This document shows, piece by piece, positions 45,810 through 57,990 of a stretch of 64,000 bases of DNA (the stretch's first letter is position 1; each line of letters begins with the position of its first letter). The stretch lies in assembly GCF_020042665.1 (NCBI RefSeq), contig NZ_CP083376.1, forward strand, positions 4,128,001 through 4,192,000, in the 5' to 3' direction. A model generated the notes under the pieces. That model was given only the letters and a program-made list of their open reading frames with translations, made no database searches and had not been told where the DNA came from. This DNA is from Pseudoxanthomonas sp. X-1. GTDB taxonomy: Bacteria > Pseudomonadota > Gammaproteobacteria > Xanthomonadales > Xanthomonadaceae. The position numbers and the translations under genes were made by a program.

Positions 45810-47309
45810 TCAGCCGTCGGCGGGCTGCAGCGCCTCGGCGACCGCGTGGAAGAACCGGCCCATCTCCAGCGGCTTGTCGAGGAACTGCGCGCGCAGCCCG
45901 GGCGGCAGTTCGGCGCGGTCGAACGGACGCGCGGGATCCTGCAGCAGCAGCACCGGTCCGCGGTAGCCGCGCTGGACCAGCGCCTGCACCAGCGCGGTGG
46001 CCGGCAGCAGGACGAAGTCGCTGTCGATGATGAACAGCTCGGGCATGCCATCCACCACCGCCGCGCGCAGCGCATAGGCGCCATCCGGCGCGGTGGCCGG
46101 CGCGTAGCCCTGGCTCTCCAGCGCATTGCGCAGCAGCGACTGGCGCGTGCTGTCGCCATCGACCAGCAGGATGCGCTGGCCCTGACCCGGGGCCGGCACG
46201 CTGGGCTGCGGCGCGGCGCCGCCGGTGACCGGCAGCACCACCGAGAACGTCGTGCCCTCGCCCGGCGTGCTGTCCACCTCGATGCGGCCCTGGTACTGCT
46301 CGACGATGCGCAGGCAGGACATCAGGCCCAGGCCGGTGCCTTCGGTCTTGGTGGTGAAGAACGGGGTGAACAGCTGGCTGCGCGTCTTGGCATCCATGCC
46401 GATGCCCTGGTCGGCCACGACGATGCACACGCCTTCCTCGACCGGGCGCGCCGACAGGGTCAGCGTGCCGCCGGTCGGCATGGCCTGGATCGCATTGAGG
46501 CACAGGTTGATCAGCACCTGCTGCAGCTCGACGTAGTTGGCGTCGATCTGCAACTGGGTGGCCGGCGGCTGCAGGTCCAGGCGCACGTTGTCCGGCAGCG
46601 TGCCCTGCAGCAGGACCTGCACGGCCTGGAACAGTTCGCCCACCGCGACGTGCTCGCGCGCCTTGCGCGCGCCGCGCACGAAGGACAGCATCGACTCGGC
46701 CATCTCGTGGCCGCGGCGGCCGGACTCGGCGATCACCTCGCCCAGCTTGTGGACCTTGGGGTTGTCGCTGTGGATGGCCAGCAGGTCGGGCACGATCAGC
46801 AGCGGCTGCAGGATGTTGCGCAAGTCATGGCTCAGGCCGGCGGCCAGCATCGCCATCGAATCCAGCCGCTGCGAGCGCAGCAGCTCCTTCTCCACCCGCG
46901 CGCGCTCCTGTTCGCTGCGCGCCTCGCGGATGGCGCGCGCGGCGGCCGACGGCAGCCGCGCGGTCTTGTCCTTGAGGATGTAGTCGGCCGCGCCTTCGCG
47001 CAGCGCCTGCACCGCGGTCTCCTCGCCCATCGTGCCGGAGACGAAGATGAAGGGGATCGGCGGCCGGTGCGCGCGCACCAGCTGCAGCGCCTGGTGGCCG
47101 GAGAAGCCCGGCATGCTCAGATCCGACAGCACCAGGTCCGGCTTGAACACGGCCAGCGCGCGCACCAGCCCGTCCTCGGTGTCGACCCGCTCGAACTCGG
47201 CCTCCAGCCCCGCGTCCACCAGCTGCATGGACGTCAGCTCCGCGTCCTCCGGGGAGTCCTCCACCAGCAGGACACGGACCGGACCGATCGGGGCGGCGCT
47301 CAGCGGCAT
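45810..47309 (-). CDS. Hybrid histidine kinase with N- and C-terminal receiver domains
   Basis: The 499-residue protein has no membrane helix. It begins with a receiver (phospho-Asp63 in VLSDLSMPG), continues with the His box LAAGLSHDLRNILQPL near residue 168 and an ATP-binding domain (NLCLNAIQAMPTGG, VADQGIGMD, GTGLGLMSC), and ends with a second receiver (ILLVDGDSTRQSL, FIIDSDFVL, Lys in LDKPLEM). Both receivers keep the acceptor Asp and the conserved Lys. It lies six bases downstream of the single-domain regulator and probably receives phosphate from that relay. Confidence 0.9.
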   Translation of the reverse strand: MPLSAAPIGPVRVLLVEDSPEDAELTSMQLVDAGLEAEFERVDTEDGLVRALAVFKPDLVLSDLSMPGFSGHQALQLVRAHRPPIPFIFVSGTMGEETAVQALREGAADYILKDKTARLPSAAARAIREARSEQERARVEKELLRSQRLDSMAMLAAGLSHDLRNILQPLLIVPDLLAIHSDNPKVHKLGEVIAESGRRGHEMAESMLSFVRGARKAREHVAVGELFQAVQVLLQGTLPDNVRLDLQPPATQLQIDANYVELQQVLINLCLNAIQAMPTGGTLTLSARPVEEGVCIVVADQGIGMDAKTRSQLFTPFFTTKTEGTGLGLMSCLRIVEQYQGRIEVDSTPGEGTTFSVVLPVTGGAAPQPSVPAPGQGQRILLVDGDSTRQSLLRNALESQGYAPATAPDGAYALRAAVVDGMPELFIIDSDFVLLPATALVQALVQRGYRGPVLLLQDPARPFDRAELPPGLRAQFLDKPLEMGRFFHAVAEALQPADG

Positions 47310-47314
47310 GCCGT

Positions 47315-47758
47315 TCAGGCCTGGCCCGGCGCTTCGTTGAACACGGCCCAGAACGTGCCCAGGGCCTTGACCGCGGTGAAGAACTGGTCGATGTCCACCG
47401 GCTTGACCACATAGGCGTTGGCGCCCAGATCCCAGCTGCGCACCAGATCGCTCTCCTCGCGCGAGGACGACAGGATCACCACCGGCAGCGCCTTGAGCGT
47501 CTCGTCGGACCGGATCGCGCGCAGCACTTCCAGCCCGTCCATGCGCGGCATCTTGATGTCCAGCAGCAGCACGGCCGGCAGGCCCTCCGGGCGCTCGGCG
47601 TGGGCGCCGCGGCGCAGCAGGTAGTCCAGCGCCTCCACGCCGTCCTCCACGTGCACGATGGGGTTGGCCAGGTTGGCCTCGCGCAGCGCGTCGATGGCCA
47701 TTTCGGCGTCGGCGATGCTGTCTTCGGCCAGCAGGATGGTGCGGATCGGGGTACTCAT
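47315..47758 (-). CDS. Single-domain response regulator, Rcp1-like
   Basis: The 147-residue protein is a stand-alone receiver with acid pocket AEDS, acceptor Asp67 in LLLDIKMPRMDGLEVL, the Thr/Ser at VVILSSSREE and Lys in YVVKPVD. The length and the inserted loop between beta-2 and alpha-2 match Rcp1-type regulators, which commonly pair with bacteriophytochrome-like kinases. There is no output domain, so it passes phosphate to or from partners. The 3' end of the kinase gene overlaps its start (ATGA). Confidence 0.92.
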   Translation of the reverse strand: MSTPIRTILLAEDSIADAEMAIDALREANLANPIVHVEDGVEALDYLLRRGAHAERPEGLPAVLLLDIKMPRMDGLEVLRAIRSDETLKALPVVILSSSREESDLVRSWDLGANAYVVKPVDIDQFFTAVKALGTFWAVFNEAPGQA

Positions 47759-49587
47759 GACAGGAACTCGGCAGGGGTGGGCCCGCGCGGGACGAAGGCA
47801 TCGTCCGGCGAGCTGGGGATGACGAAATGGAACGTGGCGCCCTGGTCGGGCTCGGCTTCGGCCCAGACGCGGCCGCCATGGCGCGTCACGACGCGGCGCA
47901 CGCTGGCCAGGCCGATGCCCGTGCCGGCGTACTCGCTGGATTTGTGCAGCCGCTGGAACACGCCGAACAGCTTGCCGGCGTAGGCCATGTCGAAACCGGC
48001 GCCATTATCGCGCACCCAGAAGTGATGCTCGCCTTCGCCTTCCAGGCGGTAGCCGATCTGGATGTGGGCGACCTCGCGCTTGCCGCTGTACTTGACCGCG
48101 TTGCCCAGCAGGTTCTGCCAGACCTGGCGCAGCATGTTCTCGTCGCCCACCAGGATCGGCAGCGGGTCGATGTCCCAGTCCACGCGCAGCGGCAGCGCGT
48201 GCTTGTCCGCGCTGACCTGCGCATCGAGCATCGAGCGCGTCTCGGCCACCAGCGACTGCATGTCCACCGCCTGCAGGCGCAGCGCGCTGCGGCCCAGGCG
48301 CGAGTACACCAGCAGGTCGTCGATCAGCGCCGACATGCGCCGCGCCGAGTCGCCGATCACCTGCAGGTAGTGGCGGCTGCGCTCGTCGGCCTCCTCGCCC
48401 AGGTGCCGGGACAGCTTGTCGGCGAAGCCGGACACGTGGCGCAGCGGCGCGCGCAGGTCGTGGGAGACCGAGTAGCTGAAGGCTTCCAGCTCGCGGTTGA
48501 CGTCCGAGACCTGCTCGATCTTGCCTTCCAGCTGGCGGTTGAGGTCGATGATGCGCTGCTGGCTGGTCTTCTGCGTGGTGATGTCGCTGAGCGTCATCAG
48601 CACCGCATCGTCGCCGCCGTCGGGCAGGGCCATGCGCCGGGCGTTGAGCAGCAGGGTGCGCTGCACGCTGCCGCGGGTCAGCTGCTGGACCTCGTAGTCC
48701 CACAGCTCGCGCCCGCGCGCCAGCACGTCGGCCAGGCGCTGGCGCACCACCTCGTCGTCCCAGGCCTCGCTGAGCTCGTCCAGGCGCGGATGGCGCTGCG
48801 CCAGGACGTCCTCGTCGATGGCGTACAGCTCGGCGAAGGCGGCGTTGTGCAGCAGCACGCGCTGCTCACGGTCGAGCACCACGATCGGCTCGCGCACGGT
48901 CTGCAGCACCGAGGCGGCGCGCGCGTCGGCGCGCGAGCTGGCCTGTTCGGCCGACAGCCGCTGGCCCATCTGCCGCGCCAGCAGCCAGATGATCAGCACC
49001 AGCAGCAGCAGCTGCAGCACCATCGCGCCCAGGCTCAGCCAGCGCACCTGTTCGCGCCGGTCCTGGAAGTCGCGTTCGCGCTGGGCCTTCATCCGCTGTT
49101 CGTCGTGCAGCAGCTCCTGCAGCACCGGGTGGGCGGGCAGGTCGTTGGCGAGCAGCTTGAGGATCTGGGCCCGACGCGGGCCGGTGCTGTCCGGGAGTTC
49201 GGTCGCCAGCGTGACGCGCCGGGTCGCGATCTCGCGCAGGCGGCCCACCCGGACCTGGGTGTCGGGATTGTCCTGGGTCAGGGCCTGGAGCTGATCGAGC
49301 ATGCGGCCCAGGACGGCCGGGGCGGCCTTCAGCCGCTCGCGCGCGACCGTGGCCTCCGCCCCCATCGCCAGCAGCAGGCTGCACTCCTCGGCCTCGCGCA
49401 GCTCCACCGTCAGCGCGTTGACCTGCGACTCGACCTGATGGGTGTGGGTGACCCACGCCGCCGCGTTGAGCGTGGACGCGAACAGCTGCTGCAGGAGCAG
49501 CGTCGGGAGGATGACGATGAGCAGGACGACCAGCGTCAGCAACGGCAGACGCCAATCCAGCCACTGCGACCGAAAGGACACGGACAT
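47755..49587 (-). CDS. Membrane sensor histidine kinase with PAS domain
   Basis: The 610-residue protein has a periplasmic or CHASE3-like sensor between two membrane helices (about 14-36, LLTLVVLLIVILPTLLLQQLF, and about 175-195, LGAMVLQLLLLVLIIWLLARQM). It then has a PAS domain (VLQTVREPIVVLDREQRVLLHNAAF), a coiled coil, the His motif FSYSVSHDLRAPLRHVSGFADKL and an ATP-binding domain with NLLGNAVKYSGKR, RDNGAGFDM and GTGIGLASVRR. The His-box style is that of phytochrome-type kinases. The 3' end overlaps the single-domain regulator, giving a kinase-REC-hybrid relay. The stimulus is unknown. Confidence 0.92.
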   Translation of the reverse strand: MSVSFRSQWLDWRLPLLTLVVLLIVILPTLLLQQLFASTLNAAAWVTHTHQVESQVNALTVELREAEECSLLLAMGAEATVARERLKAAPAVLGRMLDQLQALTQDNPDTQVRVGRLREIATRRVTLATELPDSTGPRRAQILKLLANDLPAHPVLQELLHDEQRMKAQRERDFQDRREQVRWLSLGAMVLQLLLLVLIIWLLARQMGQRLSAEQASSRADARAASVLQTVREPIVVLDREQRVLLHNAAFAELYAIDEDVLAQRHPRLDELSEAWDDEVVRQRLADVLARGRELWDYEVQQLTRGSVQRTLLLNARRMALPDGGDDAVLMTLSDITTQKTSQQRIIDLNRQLEGKIEQVSDVNRELEAFSYSVSHDLRAPLRHVSGFADKLSRHLGEEADERSRHYLQVIGDSARRMSALIDDLLVYSRLGRSALRLQAVDMQSLVAETRSMLDAQVSADKHALPLRVDWDIDPLPILVGDENMLRQVWQNLLGNAVKYSGKREVAHIQIGYRLEGEGEHHFWVRDNGAGFDMAYAGKLFGVFQRLHKSSEYAGTGIGLASVRRVVTRHGGRVWAEAEPDQGATFHFVIPSSPDDAFVPRGPTPAEFLS

Positions 49588-49890
49588 GGGGGTATGGTGA
49601 AGGTGACGGGAAACCCGGGTCTTCACCCGGACTCTACATAAATTAATGCGACAGCATCCGCCTGCTTCCCGTCCGTCGCGCGCCGCCCCATCCCACCTGG
49701 ACTGCGACCCGACACGCGAAACGCGTGCTCTGGAGCACGCCGCAAGTGGACCGTTAAAGATGTAAATTTTCCGTGAACCGATGTGAAGATGAATGGGCGG
49801 GGGCGCGTTTGGCGCCTTTGTCAGCAGACCGCCGACGCCACAACGCTTAGCATCTGTGCGACTCCCCTTGGTTGCCGCCCCGAAGCCTGC
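49588..49890. other. Divergent promoter region of the kinase operon and opgD
   Basis: This 303-base gap separates divergent genes. It contains a six-base-pair hairpin CCGGGT-CTTC-ACCCGG at 49615-49630 just upstream of the kinase gene, and two AT-rich patches (around 49632-49648, CTACATAAATTAATG, and 49753-49775, TTAAAGATGTAAATTTTCC) that are likely promoters. No gene is seen. Confidence 0.55.
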
Positions 49891-51498
49891 ATGATCCGAC
49901 GTCAATTCCTCACCCGCGCCGCCGGGACCCTGGCCGCCCTGGGCCTGCCCCCCTCGCTGCTGGCCTCGCAGGCGGCCCTGGCCGCGCCGGGCAGGTCCAA
50001 CCTGGTGTTCGGCCCGGCCCAGCCCTTCGACTACGCCAGCCTGAAGGGCCAGGCGCGGGCGCTGGCCAGCGCGCCGTACAAGCCGCATGGCGGGCCGCTG
50101 CCGGCGGCCCTGGACGGGATCAGCTGGGACCACTACCAGGCCATCCGCTACCGCAAGGACCACGCGCTGTGGACCGGTCAGGACGATGCCTTCCTGGCCC
50201 AGTTCTTCCACATGGGCCTGTACTTCAAGCGGCCGGTGACCATGCACGAGGTCGCCGATGGCCAGGCGCGCGAGATCAAGTACAACGCCGGCATGTTCGA
50301 CTACGGCGACAGCGGTCTGGCCAAGGCGCGGCTGCCGGACACGCTCGGCTTCGCCGGCTTCCGCCTCAACACCAAGGACGACCCGAACCGCGACTTCGCC
50401 GCGTTCCTGGGCGCCAGCTACTTCCGCGCGGTCGGCAAGGAGGGCCAGTACGGCCAGTCCGCGCGCGGCCTGGCCATCGACACGGGCATGGGCAAGCCGG
50501 AGGAGTTCCCGGATTTCGTCGCCTATTACCTGGAGCGCCCGGCCAAGGGCTCCAACACGCTGGTGGTCTATGGCCTGCTGGATTCGCCCAGCGTGGCCGG
50601 CGCCTACCGCTTCGCGCTGACGCCGGGCGAGCCGCTGCTGATGGACATCGATTGCGCGCTCTATCCGCGCACCAGCATCGAGCGCCTGGGCCTGGCGCCG
50701 TGCACCAGCATGTACCAGACCGGCGAGAACGACCGCCGCATGGCCTGGGACTGGCGCCCGGAGATCCACGACACCGATGGCCTGGCCCTGCACACCGGCA
50801 GCGGCGAGTGGATCTGGCGCCCGCTGACCAACCCGCCGCAGCTGCGCTTCAACGCCTTCGCTGACAACGATCCCAAGGGCTTCGGCCTGCTCCAGCGCGA
50901 CCGCGACTTCGACCACTACCAGGACGATGGCGTGTTCTACGAGAAGCGCCCGTGCCTGTGGATCGAGCCCAAGGCCGGCTGGGGCGCCGGCTCGGTGCAG
51001 CTGGTCGAGATCCCGACGGTCGATGAGACCTTCGACAACATCGTGGCGTTCTGGAATCCCAAGGAAAAGCCGCAGGCCGGCCAGGAGCTGCTGTACGGCT
51101 ACAAGCTGTTCTGGGGCTCGGCCGCGCCCTCGCAGCCGCCGCAGGCGCACTGCGTGGCCACCCGCACCGGCCTGGGCGGCGTGGTGGGGCAGAAGCGCAG
51201 CAAGTGGTCGCAGCGCTTCGCGGTGGACTTCGTCGGCGGCAAGCTGGCCGCGCTGGAAGCGGCCAACGCCAAGGTCGATCCGGCGCTGGAGATCCGCGGC
51301 GGAACGCTGGAGACGGTGTCGTGCCGCCCGCTGCGCGAGTTGCACGGCTACCGGGTGATGTTCGACGTGGTGCCGGACAAGGACGACAGCAGCCAGATCG
51401 ACCTGCGCCTGTACCTCAAGGACACCAACGGATCGTTGAGCGAGACCTGGCTGTATCAGTTCAGTCCGCCGCCGGCGGCCGAACGCAAGGTTTACTGA
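49891..51498 (+). CDS. opgD: Glucan biosynthesis protein D
   Basis: OpgD acts on the periplasmic osmoregulated glucan backbone. The 535-residue precursor has a twin-arginine signal (RRQFLTRAAGTLAALGLPPSLLASQAALA), which separates OpgD from the Sec-exported OpgG. The mature protein carries the family blocks PAQPFDYASLKGQARALA, FAGFRLNTK, FLGASYFRAVG, SARGLAIDTG and NAFADNDPKGFGLLQRDRDFDHYQDDGVFYEKRPCLWIEP. The start ATG at 49891 begins the RR motif; frames upstream of it lack support. No opgH or opgG gene is present in the window. Confidence 0.94.
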   Translation: MIRRQFLTRAAGTLAALGLPPSLLASQAALAAPGRSNLVFGPAQPFDYASLKGQARALASAPYKPHGGPLPAALDGISWDHYQAIRYRKDHALWTGQDDAFLAQFFHMGLYFKRPVTMHEVADGQAREIKYNAGMFDYGDSGLAKARLPDTLGFAGFRLNTKDDPNRDFAAFLGASYFRAVGKEGQYGQSARGLAIDTGMGKPEEFPDFVAYYLERPAKGSNTLVVYGLLDSPSVAGAYRFALTPGEPLLMDIDCALYPRTSIERLGLAPCTSMYQTGENDRRMAWDWRPEIHDTDGLALHTGSGEWIWRPLTNPPQLRFNAFADNDPKGFGLLQRDRDFDHYQDDGVFYEKRPCLWIEPKAGWGAGSVQLVEIPTVDETFDNIVAFWNPKEKPQAGQELLYGYKLFWGSAAPSQPPQAHCVATRTGLGGVVGQKRSKWSQRFAVDFVGGKLAALEAANAKVDPALEIRGGTLETVSCRPLRELHGYRVMFDVVPDKDDSSQIDLRLYLKDTNGSLSETWLYQFSPPPAAERKVY

Positions 51499-51832
51499 GC
51501 CGCGCGGAACCGTTCGGCGCGCCCGCGGGCTCGTCAGCACGCGTCCCTGGGTTGCGCGCGTGAGCCCGAGGATGTCGGCAAAGCGGCCTCGGCGCGAACC
51601 GCGGCACGTGCGGCAGGCGGCCCGGGCCGCGGGCCCTGGACGGGATGCAAAGCGTTGCGGCGCCGGCCCTTTTGACCGTGCCGCCGCCAGGACTGCCGCG
51701 ATCTGGACCAACGTCAGTGGATCCCCGCCTCCGCGAGGATGACGAGGACTGCTTCCCATCCACCCCGGCTGGGCGCGCCGCGCCCGAAGCGGGAGTCCCT
51801 GCACGTCGGCCGCCACGGCGCGGCGTGCCCGG
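51499..51832. other. Gene-free gap downstream of opgD and UspA
   Basis: This 334-base gap between convergent genes has no convincing gene. A degenerate ATCCCCGCCTCCGCGAGGAT repeat lies around 51720-51740, related to the GGGAAT-type repeats elsewhere. No clear terminator stem with a T tract was found. Confidence 0.5.
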
Positions 51833-52279
51833 TCAGCGCACCACCAGCACCGGCACCGTGCTGCGGGTCAGGACCTCGGCGGTCTGGCTGCCCAGCAGCA
51901 CCCGGGTCATCCCGCGACGGCCATGCGAGGCCATCACCACCAGGTCGCTGCCGCGCGCGGCCATGGTTTCGAGGATGCCGTCGGCGGCGTAGCGGTCCAG
52001 CACGTGGATCGGCTCGGCCTCCACGTCCATCAGCTCGGCCCGGTCCAGCGCCGGCTGCAGGATGGCATTGGCGGCCTGCTCGCGCTCGGCGCGGTACTCG
52101 GGGCCGGATTCATAACCCACCACCCAGCCCTGCGCGTCGACCATGCCGCCGGCCCACGGCTCGGAGACGGTCAGGATGTCCACCTTGGCCCCCAGGCGCG
52201 CGGCCAGTCCCAGTCCCTGGTCCAGGCCGCGCAGGGACAGCGCGGAACCATCGATGGCAATCAGAATGCGTTGGTACAT
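51833..52279 (-). CDS. Universal stress protein A family
   Basis: The 148-residue protein is a single UspA domain with the N-terminal RILIAIDGSALSLRGLDQGL and C-terminal nucleotide-loop block VVMASHGRRGMTRVLLGSQTAEVL, then PVLVV. The canonical first Gly of the G-2X-G-9X-GS loop is replaced by Ala (ASHG), as in many UspA proteins that still may bind nucleotide. A strong ribosome-binding site (GGAGGG, spacing three to four bases) precedes the ATG at 52279. The role is cytoplasmic stress adaptation; the trigger is unknown. Confidence 0.92.
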   Translation of the reverse strand: MYQRILIAIDGSALSLRGLDQGLGLAARLGAKVDILTVSEPWAGGMVDAQGWVVGYESGPEYRAEREQAANAILQPALDRAELMDVEAEPIHVLDRYAADGILETMAARGSDLVVMASHGRRGMTRVLLGSQTAEVLTRSTVPVLVVR

Positions 52280-55186
<2,907 letters not shown>

Positions 55187-55240
55187 TGCCCGCCCATTCT
55201 ACCGGGGCCGTCCTCAGGCCTTGAGAAAGGCGCGGAGAAG

Positions 55241-55289
55241 GTGGGAGGTCTACCGGGAAAGCCCTATCGCCGGCATGCCGGCTCCCACC
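55241..55289. repeat. Palindromic repeat, CCATGGCGGC family, copy 2
   Basis: GTGGGAGGTCTACCGGGAAAG leads to CCGGCATGCCGGCTCCCACC, so the GTGGGAG and CTCCCAC ends pair around the CCGGCATGCCGG dyad. It lies in the gap between the halogenase cluster and uvrD, upstream of uvrD. Confidence 0.7.
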
Positions 55290-55333
55290 ACAGCAGGCGC
55301 TGCCGGCCGCTTCCGGAAGGCGCAAGTTGCCCC

Positions 55334-55400
55334 GTGGGAGCCGCCATGGCGGCGAGGGGCTTTGCCGGGAACGCCTCATCGCCGGCAGGCCGGCTCCCAC
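55334..55400. repeat. Palindromic repeat, CCATGGCGGC family, copy 3
   Basis: GTGGGAGCCGCCATGGCGGC and the terminal GCCGGCTCCCAC frame a GAGGGGCTTTGCCGGGAA middle part. It is 44 bases from copy 2 in the same orientation and lies 42 bases beyond the stop codon of the last halogenase gene (55443). Confidence 0.7.
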
Positions 55401-55442
55401 CGAGCGCGCCGTCGCGCTGGCAGGGGCGTTGAGGGCCGCGGC

Positions 55443-56948
55443 TCAGGCCACCGCGGGGCGCGCCTGGGCGCAGTAGCTGCGCAGGTAGTCGGCGTGCGTC
55501 GGCAGGCGGGCCACGGTCTGTTCGACCTGCTGGTGGATGCCGTCCAGGAAGCGCGCCAGCTCGGCGTCGTCCATCAGGTCGGCGACCGGGTGGTACTGCG
55601 CGGGTGCGATGCCCTGGCCCAGCATCACCTGGATCCAGGAGTTCTCGGCGAACAGCTCGTTGGGCACATGGAACACGCGCCCGGTCTGCGCGAACAGGTC
55701 GATCCGGTGCCGCAGCGTGGCGGGGATGTCCATCTGCGCGCAGGCCTGCCAGAACGGCGTGTCGCGGCGGCGGGTGACGTGGTAATGCAGGATCACGAAG
55801 TCGCGGATGTGGATCATCTCGGCCTCGGTCTGCGCGTTGTACTCGTCGATGTCCACCTGCCGGATCACGTGTGGGAAGCACTGCAGCAGCCGGGTGAGGT
55901 TGCGCGAGACCAGATGGATGTTGGTCGACTCCAGCGGCTCCAGGAAGCCGCTGGCCAGGCCCAGCGCCACGCAGTTGCGCTGCCAGGTGACCCGACGCTG
56001 GCCGGGGGTGAAGCGCAGCAGGCGCGGCTCGAACAGCGGCGGCGCTTCCAGGTTGCCCAGCAGCGCCGCGCGCGCGGCCTCCTGGTCCATGAAGCGGCTG
56101 GAATAGACGATGCCGTTGCCGACGCGGTGCTGCAGCGGGATGCGCCACTGCCAGCCGGCCGCGCCGGCCATCGAGCGCGTGTACGGCACCGGCGGGCCCA
56201 CCGATTCGGTCTGTACGGCCAGCGCGCTATCGGCGAACAGCCAGTGCGACCAGTCCTCGAAGGCGACCCCCAGCGTCTGCCCCAGCAGCAGCGAGCGGAA
56301 GCCGGTGCAGTCGATGAACAGATCACCCTCCACGCGCGTGCCGTCCTCCATCACCAGCGCGGCGATGTCGCCCTGCGCGCTGGTCTGCACGGCGGCGATC
56401 TTCCCTTCGATGCGGCGGGCGCCGAAGCCCTCGCTGAAACGGCGCAGGAAGCGCGCGTACAGCCCGGCATCGAGGTGGAAGGCGTAGTTCATGCCGTTGC
56501 GCGCCAAGTGGGCGAAGCGCTGCTCCTGCGCGGCGCGCAGCTCCAGGCAGTAGTCGCCGTAGTCGCGCGCCAGCCCGCGCTGGCGGCCCTTCATCCAGAA
56601 GTGCTGGAAGCCCGCGCTCCAGTGGTCCTTGCCGGTGGTACCGAAGGAGTGGATGTAGTCCTGGCCCGGCTCGCGCCAGCCCTCGAACTGGATGCCGAGC
56701 TTGATCGTGGCGCCGGTGGCAGCCATGAACGCCTGCTCGTCGATGTCCAGCAGGCGATGGAAGGTGACCAGCGTGGGGATGGTGGCCTCGCCCACGCCGA
56801 CCGTGCCGATCTCCTCGGACTCGACCAGGGTGATGTCCAGCACCTTGCCCAGGGTGCGCGAGAGGGCCGCGGCGGCCATCCAGCCGGCGGTGCCGCCGCC
56901 GGCGATGACCACGCGCTTGACCGGGCGGGGCTGGGAACTGTCCGTCAT
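55443..56948 (-). CDS. Flavin-dependent halogenase-family protein 1
   Basis: The 501-residue protein is a flavin-dependent tryptophan-halogenase family member. It has the FAD-binding GGGTAGWMAAAAL, the flavin GVGEATIP, catalytic Lys83 in ATIKLGIQF, the halogenase signature WQWRIP in AGWQWRIPLQ and the Glu in LEPLESTNIHL. All catalytic landmarks are kept, so halogenation of an indole or aromatic substrate is possible. It needs a separate flavin reductase, which is not in the window. It ends the receptor-halogenase-SapC-cupin cluster, 22 bases after the cupin gene. Confidence 0.9.
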   Translation of the reverse strand: MTDSSQPRPVKRVVIAGGGTAGWMAAAALSRTLGKVLDITLVESEEIGTVGVGEATIPTLVTFHRLLDIDEQAFMAATGATIKLGIQFEGWREPGQDYIHSFGTTGKDHWSAGFQHFWMKGRQRGLARDYGDYCLELRAAQEQRFAHLARNGMNYAFHLDAGLYARFLRRFSEGFGARRIEGKIAAVQTSAQGDIAALVMEDGTRVEGDLFIDCTGFRSLLLGQTLGVAFEDWSHWLFADSALAVQTESVGPPVPYTRSMAGAAGWQWRIPLQHRVGNGIVYSSRFMDQEAARAALLGNLEAPPLFEPRLLRFTPGQRRVTWQRNCVALGLASGFLEPLESTNIHLVSRNLTRLLQCFPHVIRQVDIDEYNAQTEAEMIHIRDFVILHYHVTRRRDTPFWQACAQMDIPATLRHRIDLFAQTGRVFHVPNELFAENSWIQVMLGQGIAPAQYHPVADLMDDAELARFLDGIHQQVEQTVARLPTHADYLRSYCAQARPAVA

Positions 56949-56970
56949 GCGGTTCGATCCTTTGCGGCGC

Positions 56971-57990
56971 TCAGCGGTTGAGCCGCTGCAGCAGGCGCGC
57001 GCGCAGCTCGCGCGCGCGGGTGTCGTCCATCGGCGCCAGCGCGCCGCGCGCCTCGGGCGCGATATGCGCCACCGTCTCGGCGTCGGCGTCGAACACGTAG
57101 TGGCGGAACACCTCGCGCCAGTGCTCGCGCTCGTGCGCCGGCAGGTCGCGCACGCTCAGCAGCGCCAGCATCAGCGCGTTCATCGGCGAATCCATGTAGG
57201 CCGGGCTGCGCCGCCACCAGTAGTTCACCAGGATGTTGAACGGGGCCAGGCCTTCCATGTGGTGCCACCACAGCGAAGGGATCAGCACCGCGTCGCCCGG
57301 CTCCAGCACCGCGACCTGCGCATGGCGCAGCGCCTCGGCGAAGCGCGGATGGGCCTGGTAGTCGGGATCGGCGAAGTCCACCAGGCTGATCGCCTGCCCC
57401 GCCGGCGTGCGATCCAGCGGGCCGATGTACAGATTGGCCAGCTGCTCCGGCGGGAACAGCGTGACCCGGCGGCGACCCGCCACCACGCACGCGATGTTGT
57501 CGGGCACGTCCTGGTGGGCGGCGATGCTGGTGCGGTTGCCGATCCAGATGCTGGCCAGCGGCACATGCGCGCCCAGGTCCAGATCGTTCTCGGCGCGGAA
57601 GCCCGGCAGCCAGGTATCGATCGTCGTCGAGCCGACGTAGATCGCCGGCGGCGCGGGGTCCTGCAGGTAGCCCAGCAGCGTGTCCAGCACCACCGGCAGC
57701 GGCACGCGCTCCTGGCGGAAATTGAAGCCCTGCTGCCCGTCGGTATAGAAGAACCGGCCGCCGGTCTCGGGCGCGGCCACGGTGGCGACCACCGGGTCGG
57801 GGCGCGCGAAGCGGCGCAGATAGGCCACCGCCTCCTGCGCCGACGCCGCACCGGCCCGGGCCATGGGCCAGTCGGCCACCACGCCGCGCAGCACCAGCGG
57901 CCGGTCGGAGGCCAGCAGCTCGGGGCCGAGCGTGTCGGCGCGCAGGCCGTGGCGCTCCTCGATCGGGCGCGGCGTGGCGGGCTGCATCAC
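56971..57990 (-). CDS. Cupin_8/JmjC-like protein
   Basis: The 339-residue protein matches the cupin_8 family, the fold of Fe(II)/2-oxoglutarate hydroxylases such as FIH. The iron-ligand motif His-X-Asp is in IAAHQDVPDNIACVV and the distal His lies in SLWWHHMEGL. The region GRRRVTLFPPEQLANLYIGP is typical. A hydroxylase role, on protein or small molecule, is predicted but the substrate is unknown. Its start overlaps the SapC stop (57987-57990, ATGA) and it precedes halogenase 1. Xanthomonad homologues are often called pass1-like and sit in TonB-receptor loci. Confidence 0.88.
   Translation of the reverse strand: MMQPATPRPIEERHGLRADTLGPELLASDRPLVLRGVVADWPMARAGAASAQEAVAYLRRFARPDPVVATVAAPETGGRFFYTDGQQGFNFRQERVPLPVVLDTLLGYLQDPAPPAIYVGSTTIDTWLPGFRAENDLDLGAHVPLASIWIGNRTSIAAHQDVPDNIACVVAGRRRVTLFPPEQLANLYIGPLDRTPAGQAISLVDFADPDYQAHPRFAEALRHAQVAVLEPGDAVLIPSLWWHHMEGLAPFNILVNYWWRRSPAYMDSPMNALMLALLSVRDLPAHEREHWREVFRHYVFDADAETVAHIAPEARGALAPMDDTRARELRARLLQRLNR

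Noticed and set aside
55187..55442. Palindromic repeats near uvrD as an insertion sequence
   Set aside because: There is no transposase frame and no terminal target duplication. The copies match the short palindromic repeat seen at 6702-6770.
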